Below are positions 48,885-57,551 of a stretch of 64,000 nucleotides of DNA, piece after piece. Each line of letters starts with the position of its first letter. Within the stretch, counting starts at the first letter, position 1. The DNA is from UMGS363 sp051881775 (lineage in GTDB: Bacteria; Bacillota; Clostridia; Oscillospirales; Ruminococcaceae), in the NCBI GenBank assembly GCA_051881775.1, contig JBJEQN010000026.1, positions 4,653 to 68,652 on the forward strand, in the 5' to 3' direction. The position numbers and the translations under genes were made by a program. A model generated the notes under the pieces. It saw only the letters and a program-made list of their open reading frames with translations, was not told where the DNA came from and did no database searches.

Positions 48885-50078
48885 TTACTTATCCGATTTT
48901 TTCCTACTCATAACAAGTATAGTCGCAAGAACAGCAATTATCGCCGCCATTACTGCAATTGCAACGGTAACTCCAACGCTCAGACCGCCGGATGCCGAGG
49001 CAGGCGCAGCTTCTTCCGTTACAGCAGTTGTTTCGGCAGCTGTTGTTTCTTCGGACGCTTCTTCGGCGCTTTCATTTGCAGCTTTTGTTTCCTGTTCGTC
49101 CTCAGAAACGGGAGCAGCGCCGTCGGTCGCAGCCGTTTCTTCCGTTTCGGCAGGAACTTCCTCGGGAGCAGGATATTCACCCGTAAGGTCCTCTGCCACC
49201 TTGACATTGTTTATCTCCCAGGAAGAAAAGCTGTCTGCACAGCCGTCATAAACGTGTATAGTTGCTCCAAGGTTGAGAAATGCTCCCGAGCCGCCCAGTG
49301 CAGGCGCATTTTCCGAGTAAACATAAATATCCTTAAGGTTTCCGCAGTCGGCAAATGCGCCGTCCCCTACCGATGTTACAGCAGGTCCGATAATGATCTC
49401 GGAAAATCCGCACTTGCTGAATGTATAAGGCAGAATTTCCGTAACCTTTGAGGGAATGGTGAAGGAAGTTATAGACTTGCAGTCTCTGAAAGCGCCCTCG
49501 CCGATGTAAGTAACGTTTTCGGTAACTGGTATCTCCGCAAGAGCCTCGCAGGCTTCAAATGCGTAGTCTCCGATGCTGTTTACGGAGGTGGGCATATTTA
49601 TCTTTTCAAGCTTTCTGTTGCCTGAAAAAGCACTTTTGCCGATTTCGGTCGTGTTCTTGGGCAGGCTTATGTATGTGAGCTGATTTCTTGAAGGCAAAGC
49701 GCTGTCTGGTATCTTTCCGTCCTTTGTTTCCGTGCCTGCAAGCTCGATGAATTCAAGGTTAGGTATTGCTGTAAGAGCGTTCCAGTCCTCCGCCGCCATT
49801 GTTCCGCTGAGAACGGCTATTTTTGTTATAAAATTATAGTCCGTGCCGTCAGCAGCTTCGCTTATGGCTTTGTCCAGCTTGCCCGTTTCAAACTCGGCTA
49901 CCGTAAGGGCGGAGTTATCCTCCTCTGCATAGGCTCTCAGCGCCGAGCTTATGGGCAGGGTAAGTATTCCTATTGCAAGTGCAGCAGCCAGCACCAGCAT
50001 TGTTATCCTCATGCCGAGATTGCGCTTTTTCTGACGGTTTTCCGTTTGTGCAGATGGTTTTTTGTTGTTTTTTGGCAT
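48885..50078 (-). CDS. Surface leucine-rich-repeat (BspA-like) protein with membrane anchor
   Basis: This 397-aa protein has a basic N-terminus and one signal/membrane segment (about 22-48). Leucine-rich repeats of the BspA kind span about 110-270 (ITEIGKSAFSGNRKLEKINMP and similar). A long Glu/Ala/Thr linker follows to about 365, then a C-terminal helix (GVTVAIAVMAAIIAVLATILVM) with a short basic tail (SRKKSDK). It is thus anchored at its C-terminus, but without an LPxTG motif. Such proteins are exposed and often bind host or plant ligands; no ligand is seen here. Confidence 0.88.
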   Translation of the reverse strand: MPKNNKKPSAQTENRQKKRNLGMRITMLVLAAALAIGILTLPISSALRAYAEEDNSALTVAEFETGKLDKAISEAADGTDYNFITKIAVLSGTMAAEDWNALTAIPNLEFIELAGTETKDGKIPDSALPSRNQLTYISLPKNTTEIGKSAFSGNRKLEKINMPTSVNSIGDYAFEACEALAEIPVTENVTYIGEGAFRDCKSITSFTIPSKVTEILPYTFSKCGFSEIIIGPAVTSVGDGAFADCGNLKDIYVYSENAPALGGSGAFLNLGATIHVYDGCADSFSSWEINNVKVAEDLTGEYPAPEEVPAETEETAATDGAAPVSEDEQETKAANESAEEASEETTAAETTAVTEEAAPASASGGLSVGVTVAIAVMAAIIAVLATILVMSRKKSDK

Positions 50079-50101
50079 AGTTATTCAGTCTCCTTTGTAT
50101 G

Positions 50102-50956
50102 TTATGTAATGCTTCTTCCTGCTTCCGAGGGCTCGGGCTTATCCCTTACCGCAAAACGTCCTGCTATCTGTATGTTGTCGGGGGTAAAGAGCATAACGTC
50201 TGTAGTAAGTGGATATGCCGACTTTTTATATTCCTTTATTATGACCTTTCCAAGCCTTTCAAGCACGTTGTTGGTTATATTTCCAAGTATGAGCAGGCTT
50301 TCTCTTGAAGGGGCAACTACAAGGAACTTGGGTCCCATAGTCTTACCCACAACTCTGCGGAAATCGCTGCACATCATGAGCGACACCGCCAGATGCTTGC
50401 AGGGCAGTTCAAACTCCATTACCTTTATGCCGTCCGATATTTCCGATTCCTTTATCTCAGCCTTGCTTAAAAGGCGGCACATATTCCTGTCCGCAACGGA
50501 GAAAAGCACCTCTCTCGGAACAGCCCACTGCTTCATGGCACTTTCGGGGAGAATATCAAGCTCCTCGTCGTCGGCTGTGCAGACCATTACCTTTTTCAGC
50601 CCGTCCACAAAGTCTGCGGTTATCATATCGCCCTTAACGTCACGCTCTCTCATTACAACGCAGCGCAGAAAGGATTGGCAGTTTGTAAACGAACCCATGC
50701 GGCTGTTCATATCGCAGCGCTTTTCAACGTGCCGCACCAGTTCCTCCAGCTTTTCTTCGGAAGCGTTTCCACTTTCATATTCCCTGCGAAGCTCCGTAAG
50801 ATCCATTTTTATAGCAGTGCTTCCGTCGGTAATGTCGTAAACGCTGCCGTTTCTTCCTGCAACGGTAAAATTGCGGCGTTTCAGGGCGTTCCTCAGGTCG
50901 GCGTCAAATTTATCCTTGTTAAACACTCCGCCAAGTCTTTCCATTAACCCGTTCAA
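50102..50956 (-). CDS. Unknown protein, weakly DUF1444-like
   Basis: I do not firmly recognise this 284-aa protein. It has no signal or membrane helix. The N-terminal half is charged and helical, and the second half has beta-type stretches such as KFLVVAPSRESLLILGN. The order and length recall DUF1444 (YtpQ), a Firmicutes family of unknown role, but I can only call this weak. It has its own extended -10 promoter, and no gene shares its operon. Confidence 0.7.
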   Translation of the reverse strand: MNGLMERLGGVFNKDKFDADLRNALKRRNFTVAGRNGSVYDITDGSTAIKMDLTELRREYESGNASEEKLEELVRHVEKRCDMNSRMGSFTNCQSFLRCVVMRERDVKGDMITADFVDGLKKVMVCTADDEELDILPESAMKQWAVPREVLFSVADRNMCRLLSKAEIKESEISDGIKVMEFELPCKHLAVSLMMCSDFRRVVGKTMGPKFLVVAPSRESLLILGNITNNVLERLGKVIIKEYKKSAYPLTTDVMLFTPDNIQIAGRFAVRDKPEPSEAGRSIT

Positions 50957-50996
50957 GCAAAAGCACCTCTTTTCTTCTAAAATAAATGACAGAAAT

Positions 50997-51025
50997 ATTA
51001 TATCACATTTTCCTTTATTTGTACA
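50997..51025 (-). promoter_or_regulatory. Promoter of the unknown gene at 50102
   Basis: On the minus strand TGTACA (51020-51025) and TATAAT (50997-51002) are 17 bp apart, with TGn before the -10 box (extended -10). Confidence 0.7.
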
Positions 51026-51037
51026 GAGATTATTTTA

Positions 51038-51210
51038 ATTCGGAATGCGTAATTCGGAATTATAGCTTATGCAGGATATAATTTATGTAGGGAACGGGTT
51101 TCCCGTCCCGTTTGCGCCGGATTTGGATAAAACGGGACGGGAGACCCGTCCCCTACATAATTTTAATGGATCGCCCATAATTCCGCATTCCGAATTCCTA
51201 ATTCCGAATT
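51038..51210. repeat. Nested inverted repeat overlapping the end of recQ
   Basis: Outer arms (AATTCGGAATGCG and AATTCGGAATT words, then their complements) enclose a GTAGGGAACGGGTTTCCCGTCCC palindrome and its inverted copy. The right arm runs past the recQ stop, so the last codons of recQ (Ile-Arg-Asn-stop) lie within it. Confidence 0.8.
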
Positions 51211-53186
51211 TTTATAAGTCCCAGTTTGTTAAGCCGCACACGGATATCGTCGGGGCTTCTGCCGTGGGCTTCGCTCATGGACATAATGGAAAGACCGATC
51301 TTGTAGTCGTGGCGCAGCTTTTCGTCTTCTTTTTCTGTCCAGCGGTGGTCTTCCTTGGCTTTTTGGGCATAATCGTTTATGACTTCAAGGAAAGCCTTGC
51401 CGTAAAGCTCGCATTTTTTCCGTCCCACGCCGGAAATACCGAGAAATTCAGCTTCGTCCTCCGGCAGCTTCCTGCACATATCACGGAGTGAAGCGTCCGT
51501 AAAGATAATGTATGCAGGAACGCCCTCCCTGTCGGCAAGCTTCTTCCGCAGCGCTTTAAGGCTGTCAAGCAGCTCTGCATCCACAGGTGCAAGGGCTTCT
51601 TTTTCCTTTGGAACGGCAGCCTTCCGCTCCTTTGGCAGCTTCATTTCTATTTTCAGCTTTTCCTTTATTACCGCCGCCGTGTTTTCGGTAACGGTCAGAA
51701 CGGGGTAATCTCCGCTTGTTACCCCGAGATAATTCTTCTCCACAAGAAAATCTATAACGGCTCTTATGCGGTGCATGGGTACGTCCGCCATTATGCCGTA
51801 GGTAGTCAGCCTGTCATACCCCATACGGGTCAGCTTTTCCGACTTTGAGCCGTGAAGAATGTCCGCAATGGTAGATTTGCCCACGCTTCTGCCGTTCATA
51901 TTGTAGACCCTGTAAACGCAGGATATTATTTTCTGCGCTTCAACGGTTATATCCGCTGTTTCAAAGCTGGTGCAGCAGTTGGAGCAGTGTCCGCAGAAAT
52001 GCTGAGGCTTTTCACCGAAGTATTTAAGGATAAAGCCTCGCAGGCAATCGGTGGTGGTGCTATAGAAGGTCATCTGTGAAAGCCTGTCAAGGTCACGCTT
52101 TTTCAGTTCGGAACGCAGCTTCGGGTCAAGCTCCTCGTTTTCCTCGCCGGAATTTTCTATAAGGAACTTATTTGTAACAACGTCCTGTCCGCTGTAAAGA
52201 AGTATGCAGGAAGCAGGTTCGCCGTCACGTCCTGCACGTCCTGCCTCCTGATAGTAGCCTTCAAGGTTCTTTGGCATATTGTAATGCACCACAAGGGAAA
52301 CGTTGGATTTGTCGATACCCATTCCGAAGGCGTTTGTTGCCACCATTATATTTTTGCGGTCGTAGATAAAATCGTCCTGGTTCGTGTGGCGCTCGGCGTC
52401 GGAAAGACCTGCGTGGTATCTCGTTGCGGCAAAGCCCCTGTCCTCAAGCTCCTGACACACTGCTTCAACGTTTTTCCTTGTAAGACAGTACACAATGCAG
52501 CACTTGTCCTTGTTTTCGTTAAGTATATTGATAAGAGCCTCCAGCTTTTTCGCAGGACGGCGCACTTCAAAGTAAAGATTCTGACGGTCAAAGCCGGTTG
52601 TTATGACAAAGGGGTCGTTAAGCCGCAGAATAGCCGCAATATCCGCCCTTACCTCCGCCGTAGCCGTTGCCGTAAAGGCGCTTACAATGGGGCGGTAGGA
52701 AAGACGGCTTATAAACTCGGTTATTTTAAGGTAGCTGGGTCGGAAATCCTGTCCCCACTGTGAAACGCAGTGCGCCTCGTCCACCGTTACCATAGCTATC
52801 CTGCTTCTTTCCGCAAAGGCTATGAATTCGTCGGTAACGAGCCGCTCGGGGGCAACGTAAATTATCTTGTACGCCCCGTTTGAAGCACGGCGGAACACTT
52901 CAAGATACTGGCTGTATGTAAGAGAGCTGTTTATGAACGCCGCAGGCACTCCCGACTGCACAAGCGCCTCCACCTGGTCTTTCATAAGGGAAATAAGGGG
53001 TGATATAACTATGGTTATGCCGTCAAGAAGCATTGCAGGCACCTGATAGCAGACAGATTTTCCTGCGCCTGTGGGCATTATGCCTAAAACATCTCTTCCG
53101 CTTAAAATATTGTCGATTATCTCGGACTGACCGCTGCGGAACTCGGTGTGTCCGAAATATTGCTTCAGAACTTCAATTTTATCCAT
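51198..53186 (-). CDS. recQ: ATP-dependent DNA helicase RecQ
   Basis: RecQ unwinds DNA 3' to 5' in repair. This 662-aa protein has Walker A MPTGAGKSVCYQVPAM near 37-52, DEAHCVSQWGQDFRPSY near 134-150, zinc-binding cysteines (HFCGHCSNCC) near 396, the RQC winged helix and an HRDC domain (about 540-610). A C-terminal extension (RWTEKEDEKLRHDYKIG...GRSPDDIRVRLNKLGLI) resembles a Myb-like helix-turn-helix found in a number of bacterial RecQ proteins. Its last codons lie in an intergenic repeat. nth ends 19 bp upstream. Confidence 0.96.
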   Translation of the reverse strand: MDKIEVLKQYFGHTEFRSGQSEIIDNILSGRDVLGIMPTGAGKSVCYQVPAMLLDGITIVISPLISLMKDQVEALVQSGVPAAFINSSLTYSQYLEVFRRASNGAYKIIYVAPERLVTDEFIAFAERSRIAMVTVDEAHCVSQWGQDFRPSYLKITEFISRLSYRPIVSAFTATATAEVRADIAAILRLNDPFVITTGFDRQNLYFEVRRPAKKLEALINILNENKDKCCIVYCLTRKNVEAVCQELEDRGFAATRYHAGLSDAERHTNQDDFIYDRKNIMVATNAFGMGIDKSNVSLVVHYNMPKNLEGYYQEAGRAGRDGEPASCILLYSGQDVVTNKFLIENSGEENEELDPKLRSELKKRDLDRLSQMTFYSTTTDCLRGFILKYFGEKPQHFCGHCSNCCTSFETADITVEAQKIISCVYRVYNMNGRSVGKSTIADILHGSKSEKLTRMGYDRLTTYGIMADVPMHRIRAVIDFLVEKNYLGVTSGDYPVLTVTENTAAVIKEKLKIEMKLPKERKAAVPKEKEALAPVDAELLDSLKALRKKLADREGVPAYIIFTDASLRDMCRKLPEDEAEFLGISGVGRKKCELYGKAFLEVINDYAQKAKEDHRWTEKEDEKLRHDYKIGLSIMSMSEAHGRSPDDIRVRLNKLGLIKIRN

Positions 53187-53205
53187 TAAAACAACGAACC
53201 TATCT

Positions 53206-53859
53206 TTACTTCTTTATATGACACTGGTACTTCCTGCCGTCGGCGTTAAGGAACTCTCGGAGAGGACATTCTTCGCAGCGGGGACTTCTTGCCGTGCAGT
53301 ATTCCCTGCCGAAGATCACCAGCCTGTGGCAAAAATCCGAGCCTTTTTCCGGAGGTATTATCTTCAGCAGATCCTGCTCAACCTTTTCGGGAGCGGTCTC
53401 CTTTGTAAGACTGAGCCTGCCGCATATCCTTATGCAGTGTGTATCGGTGACAATGGCAGGAAGATGATGAACGTCACCCATAATAAGGTTTGCGGTCTTT
53501 CTTCCGATGCCTGACAAAGTGGTAAGCTCCTCCACCGTTTTCGGGATAACTCCACCAAGCTCGTAATAGAGCCTGTGTGCCATTTCAACTATGCTTTTCG
53601 CCTTTGTTTTGTACAGACCGCAGGGCTTCACTATCTCCGCAATGTCGTTAACGTCAGCGTCGGCAAAGGACTGCAGGGTGGGATATTTGGCAAAAAGCTC
53701 CTTTGTAACGATGTTCACCCTTGCGTCGGTGCATTGTGCGGAAAGCCGTCCTGCTATCATAAGCTCATAGGGGTGGCTGTACACAAGAGAACACTTGGCT
53801 TCGGGGTATATTTTTTCCAGTCCCTCCACGGCAAGGAGGGCTTTTTCTTTTTTGGTCAT
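53206..53859 (-). CDS. nth: Endonuclease III, atypical cluster loop
   Basis: This 217-aa DNA glycosylase/lyase removes oxidised pyrimidines. The helix-hairpin-helix LSGIGRKTANLIMG near 112-125 includes the catalytic Lys, and the catalytic Asp is in IVTDTHCIRI near 137. The [4Fe-4S] loop has CTARSPRCEEC, but at the expected fourth cysteine, after PLREF, there is Leu. The next cysteine is 9 residues later, in KYQCHIKK. Length is normal. It forms a unit with recQ. Confidence 0.93.
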   Translation of the reverse strand: MTKKEKALLAVEGLEKIYPEAKCSLVYSHPYELMIAGRLSAQCTDARVNIVTKELFAKYPTLQSFADADVNDIAEIVKPCGLYKTKAKSIVEMAHRLYYELGGVIPKTVEELTTLSGIGRKTANLIMGDVHHLPAIVTDTHCIRICGRLSLTKETAPEKVEQDLLKIIPPEKGSDFCHRLVIFGREYCTARSPRCEECPLREFLNADGRKYQCHIKK

Positions 53860-53972
53860 AACGATCTCCTTATAACAGTATCTGCATAGGCTTCAAAGGA
53901 CGTCTTTTTCCTTTTTCTGCGGCACAAAAAATCATTTTTTCAACAAATATATAAATATGCATAAAAAACATC

Positions 53973-54001
53973 TTGACAAACAGAAATTTTTTTGTTAAAA
54001 T
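53973..54001 (+). promoter_or_regulatory. Promoter of the lplB-lplC operon
   Basis: TTGACA (53973-53978) and TAAAAT (53996-54001) with 17-bp spacing, 138 bp before lplB. Confidence 0.8.
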
Positions 54002-54009
54002 CAATATAG

Positions 54010-54049
54010 TGCTAAAAATGTTATCACTTACATAACACATTATAGCACA
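54010..54049 (+). promoter_or_regulatory. Inverted repeat at the lplB transcription start
   Basis: GTGCTA...TGTTAT-N7-ATAACA...TAGCAC: two nested inverted repeats, right where transcription from 53973-54001 should begin. It could be an operator for a sugar-responsive repressor, or a 5' RNA hairpin. No U-tract follows, so it is not a terminator. Confidence 0.65.
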
Positions 54050-54138
54050 TATTAACAGAATAATCAAGGAATAAAGAGCATCTGTTCCTTGTTCCGCAGG
54101 GTTATTTTATTTGTAATTTTTTTCGGAGGTGTACGGAA

Positions 54139-55659
54139 ATGGCTGATATTGCCAACCCAACAGAGTTTGCGCCGTCTTCTAAGAGCATTCACGGTGCAAA
54201 GAAAAAACCGACAGTGATCAAATCGCCTCGTGAAAAGGCGGCTGACAAAGTTTACTGGGTGGTGCGTTTTTTTACAATTGTAAACGTTATCATGATGTTC
54301 TTCCCCACATTCAACCCGGCGAAGATAAGCGACCAGATAAACAAGAATCTTTCACTTTTCACCTGCGGCGTTTCATATTCTTCACTGGTCACCAATCTGG
54401 GACGTTCATTTACAAGAGGCTGGGTGCCTGAAGCTGCATTCAAGCTGCTTAATGCTTCCTGCCTTATCATAATCGCTGCGATGGTAGTTCTTATTGTAGG
54501 CGGATGTATGTCACTTGGCAACAACAAGATGAAAAAGACTGGTTCCCTTGTTGCTGCTGTAGGCGCAGTTATTGAGCTTTGCTCACTTTTCGGCATCTAC
54601 CGTTCATACAAGATGCTTACCGCTCCCGAGGTTAAGGCAGAAAAGGTAAATCCCGTACTTCCCGGTATGATCTGGGCGTATGTGGTAATTGCCGCTGTGG
54701 TTCTTCTCCTTTCCGTTCTGCTCATATTTATGCTGCCAAAGGTAGAAACGGGCGAGGTAATGGAGATGGCGCCTAAGTACAGGCTGTTCCTTATGATGCT
54801 GCCTATACTTGTGCTTGCATTCGTGTTCTGCTACCTGCCTCTGTTCGGCTGGAGATACGCTTTCTTCGATTACAAGTCCGGTGAGACCCTTACAATGGAC
54901 AAATTCGTCGGCTTCAAGTGGTTCACACAGCTTTTCCAGAACTCCGCAACAAGAAACGACATTCTCAGAGTTATCAAGAACACTCTTGCAATGAGTGCTC
55001 TCGGTATTCTGACAAGCTGGGTGCCTATGGTATTCGCTATATTCCTTGCCGAGATAAAGAACACTCACTTCAGACGTATCGTTCAGACCTTTACAACTAT
55101 CCCGAACTTCATAAGCTGGGTACTTGTTTACGCTATCGCCCTTGCTATCTTCTCAACAGACGGCTTCGTTAACACCCTTCTCACTTCTATGGGTCACCCC
55201 ACAACAACAAACTACCTGCTCAGCACCTCACATATGTGGATAAAGATGCTTGCATGGGGTCTGTGGAAGGGTCTCGGCTGGAGCGCTATCATTTACATCG
55301 CTTCCATTACGGGTATCGACCAGCAGCTTTATGAGGCTGCGACTGTTGACGGCGCAGGACGTTTCCAGAAGATGTGGTACATCACCATCCCCGAGCTTAT
55401 ACCTACATACATGGTCCTTCTCCTTATGTCCATCGCAAACATCCTTTCAAACGGTATGGACCAGTACCTTGTATTCTCCAATGCCGTAAATGCAGAAAAG
55501 ATCGAAGTTCTCGACCTTTATGTATATAACCTCGGTATCGGCAAGGGACTTATCCCAATGTCTACCGTTATCGGTATGGTAAAATCCATCATAAGCGTAA
55601 TTCTTCTCTTCTCCGCAAACGGCATTTCCAAGCTCGTCCGCGGCGAGAGCATTGTATAA
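54139..55659 (+). CDS. lplB: Carbohydrate ABC transporter permease LplB type, long N-terminus
   Basis: This 506-aa protein is one half of a sugar-import channel. The C-terminal 290 residues (from about 215) are a normal LplB-type permease with LLPILVLAFVFCYLPLFGWR and the EAA-loop EAATVDGAGRFQKMWYITIPELIPTY. Ahead of it is an extra region of about 200 residues with four hydrophobic segments, which standard LplB lacks. CGGAGGTG precedes the ATG. lplC follows 13 bp later. A substrate-binding protein and ATPase are not in the window. Confidence 0.92.
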   Translation: MADIANPTEFAPSSKSIHGAKKKPTVIKSPREKAADKVYWVVRFFTIVNVIMMFFPTFNPAKISDQINKNLSLFTCGVSYSSLVTNLGRSFTRGWVPEAAFKLLNASCLIIIAAMVVLIVGGCMSLGNNKMKKTGSLVAAVGAVIELCSLFGIYRSYKMLTAPEVKAEKVNPVLPGMIWAYVVIAAVVLLLSVLLIFMLPKVETGEVMEMAPKYRLFLMMLPILVLAFVFCYLPLFGWRYAFFDYKSGETLTMDKFVGFKWFTQLFQNSATRNDILRVIKNTLAMSALGILTSWVPMVFAIFLAEIKNTHFRRIVQTFTTIPNFISWVLVYAIALAIFSTDGFVNTLLTSMGHPTTTNYLLSTSHMWIKMLAWGLWKGLGWSAIIYIASITGIDQQLYEAATVDGAGRFQKMWYITIPELIPTYMVLLLMSIANILSNGMDQYLVFSNAVNAEKIEVLDLYVYNLGIGKGLIPMSTVIGMVKSIISVILLFSANGISKLVRGESIV

Positions 55660-55672
55660 GGGGGCGTTCGGA

Positions 55673-56638
55673 ATGGCATCTAAAACAGAGCGTGAGTTCA
55701 AGAAAGGCAACTCCAAGGATCTTAAGGAAAACGGCATAAAGATAAAGCTTACGACAGGCGATATTATTTTCAATATCCTTAACTACCTGTTCTTCACCCT
55801 CTTTACATTAAGCTGTATTTTCCCGTTTTACTACATTTTCATCAACACTATCTCGTCCAACGACCTTGTAAGAAAGGGCGCTATCACATTTATCCCCCAT
55901 CAGCTCACAATTTCCAACTACATTGCCATGAGCAACGTTAACGACCTGTGGAATTCGTTTTTCGTTACGATACTCAGAACTATCCTCGGTACGGTACTTA
56001 TGGTATTTGCCTCCGCACTTGCAGGCTACCTTATGACAAAGCAGGAAATGTGGCACAGAAAGTTCTGGTACCGCTTCCTTGTTATCACAATGTACTTCAA
56101 CGCAGGACTTATCCCTACCTACCTGAACCTTTCCATGCTGGGTCTTACAAACACATTCCTTGTTTATATCATTCCGGCTATCGTTTCACCTTATAACATC
56201 ATCCTTGTAAAGACCTACGTTGAGTCAATACCGGGAGAAATTGAGGAAAGCGCATTTATCGACGGCGCAGGCTACTGGACGATCTTCTATAAGATAATCT
56301 GGCCTCTGAGCAAGCCTATACTTGCAACCATCGCTATCTTCGGTGCAGTTGGTCACTGGAACTCCTTCCAGGATTCACTTATTTACAACTCCAACTCCCC
56401 CGAACTGTACACCCTCCAGCACAGACTGTACGTTTACCTCAACCAGTCGTCAAACCTCAGCGCAATGATGAACGGCGCTACCAGCAGCTCGGACAGCACG
56501 GCTCTTGCAAATTCGCTGAATACAAAGGTTATCCAGTATACAATTTCAATGATAACTATCATTCCTATTATGCTTGTATATCCGTTCATGCAGCGTTACT
56601 TTGAAAAGGGCATTATGCTCGGCGCTGTAAAGGGTTAA
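55673..56638 (+). CDS. lplC: Carbohydrate ABC transporter permease LplC type
   Basis: The ATG at 55673, with GGGGG 8 nt upstream, gives 321 aa. Six membrane segments and an EAA-type loop (EIEESAFIDGAGYWTIFYKIIWPLSKP near 205-231) are visible. It forms the channel with LplB. Proteins of this pair often move oligosaccharides of plant or host cell walls. Confidence 0.95.
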   Translation: MASKTEREFKKGNSKDLKENGIKIKLTTGDIIFNILNYLFFTLFTLSCIFPFYYIFINTISSNDLVRKGAITFIPHQLTISNYIAMSNVNDLWNSFFVTILRTILGTVLMVFASALAGYLMTKQEMWHRKFWYRFLVITMYFNAGLIPTYLNLSMLGLTNTFLVYIIPAIVSPYNIILVKTYVESIPGEIEESAFIDGAGYWTIFYKIIWPLSKPILATIAIFGAVGHWNSFQDSLIYNSNSPELYTLQHRLYVYLNQSSNLSAMMNGATSSSDSTALANSLNTKVIQYTISMITIIPIMLVYPFMQRYFEKGIMLGAVKG

Positions 56639-56657
56639 TTTCACTTATCATCTACTA

Positions 56658-56717
56658 AACGGGGTCTCAATGCAGGGTTTGAGCAGACAAGTTCACCCTG
56701 CAGGGAGTCCCGTTTGA
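56658..56717 (+). terminator. Hairpin after lplC
   Basis: AAACGGG...TGCAGGGT-N14-ACCCTGCA...CCCGTTT forms a long stem, followed by GACATTTTTC. It may end or attenuate the lplBC transcript before the DUF624 gene. Confidence 0.7.
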
Positions 56718-56744
56718 CATTTTTCTGCGGAGGTTTTGCCGTTA

Positions 56745-57434
56745 ATGAAATTTTTTAGTATAGACAGTCCCGTTTACCGCTTTATGCAAAGGCTGTGGGA
56801 CGTTGTAAAGCTCAATCTGCTGTGGCTTCTGTTCAGCCTGCCGATCGTGACGGTAGGATGCAGTACCATAGCCGCCTTTTCCGTTACCCTTAAAATGACG
56901 GAGGACAGAGAAGGAAACATCGGCAGAGATTTTTTAAAGGCTTTTGCGGATAACTGGAAACAGGGCATTCCCATGAGTTTTATCAGTATAATATGCTTTC
57001 TTTCGGTGTATTACGATTTCCAGCTTTACAATGCAATGACAGAAAACGCTCTTCCTTTTCTCCTTATCGGCGTTTTTGCAGCGTATATCTTCACTCTCAG
57101 CCTTATTTACGCTTTTCCTCTGCTTGCAAGATATAAAAACACGGTGCTGAACTGCCTTAAAAACTCCTTCCGCCTGGGTATGAGATACTTTGGAAGGACG
57201 CTTATGCTGGTCGTTATCGTTGCTCTGGAAGTAGTTATCATACTCTGGAACCCTACGACAATGTTTGTAGGACTTATTATGGGTCCTGCCTGCATTATTT
57301 TCACAATAAGCGGCGTTGCAATGTATATTTTCAGAGATATGGAGAAGATACCCGGAACCACCTCCAATAATGCGGCTGAATTTGAAGACAGCGACCCCGA
57401 ACCCGACGATGAAGAAACGAACGAAGAAAAATAA
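56745..57434 (+). CDS. DUF624 (YesL-type) membrane protein
   Basis: The protein of 229 aa has about five membrane segments and the family start FFSIDSPVYRFMQRLWDVVKLNLLWLL with the SLPIVTVGCSTIAAFSVTLK block. YesL-type proteins accompany LplB/LplC transporters, and their role is unknown. The ATG at 56745 is chosen over a TTG at 56736, which is too close to GCGGAGG. A C-terminal acidic tail (EDSDPEPDDEETNEE) lies in the cytoplasm or outside. Confidence 0.88.
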   Translation: MKFFSIDSPVYRFMQRLWDVVKLNLLWLLFSLPIVTVGCSTIAAFSVTLKMTEDREGNIGRDFLKAFADNWKQGIPMSFISIICFLSVYYDFQLYNAMTENALPFLLIGVFAAYIFTLSLIYAFPLLARYKNTVLNCLKNSFRLGMRYFGRTLMLVVIVALEVVIILWNPTTMFVGLIMGPACIIFTISGVAMYIFRDMEKIPGTTSNNAAEFEDSDPEPDDEETNEEK

Positions 57435-57445
57435 CGGAACTTTTA

Positions 57446-57478
57446 TTGACCTGCTGCCAAAGCGACAGGTCAATTTTT
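57446..57478 (+). terminator. Terminator after the DUF624 gene
   Basis: 8-bp stem TTGACCTG / CAGGTCAA followed by TTTTTA, 12 bp after the stop codon. Confidence 0.88.
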
Positions 57479-57482
57479 ATGA

Positions 57483-57512
57483 TTGACAAAAACACTTCGG
57501 GTATTGTATAAT
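57483..57512 (+). promoter_or_regulatory. Promoter of dut
   Basis: Perfect TTGACA (57483-57488) and TATAAT (57507-57512) with 18-bp spacing, directly after a terminator. Confidence 0.82.
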
Positions 57513-57551
57513 ATAAAATAGTTAATTATTTCAAAAAAGGAGCGTATGTTT

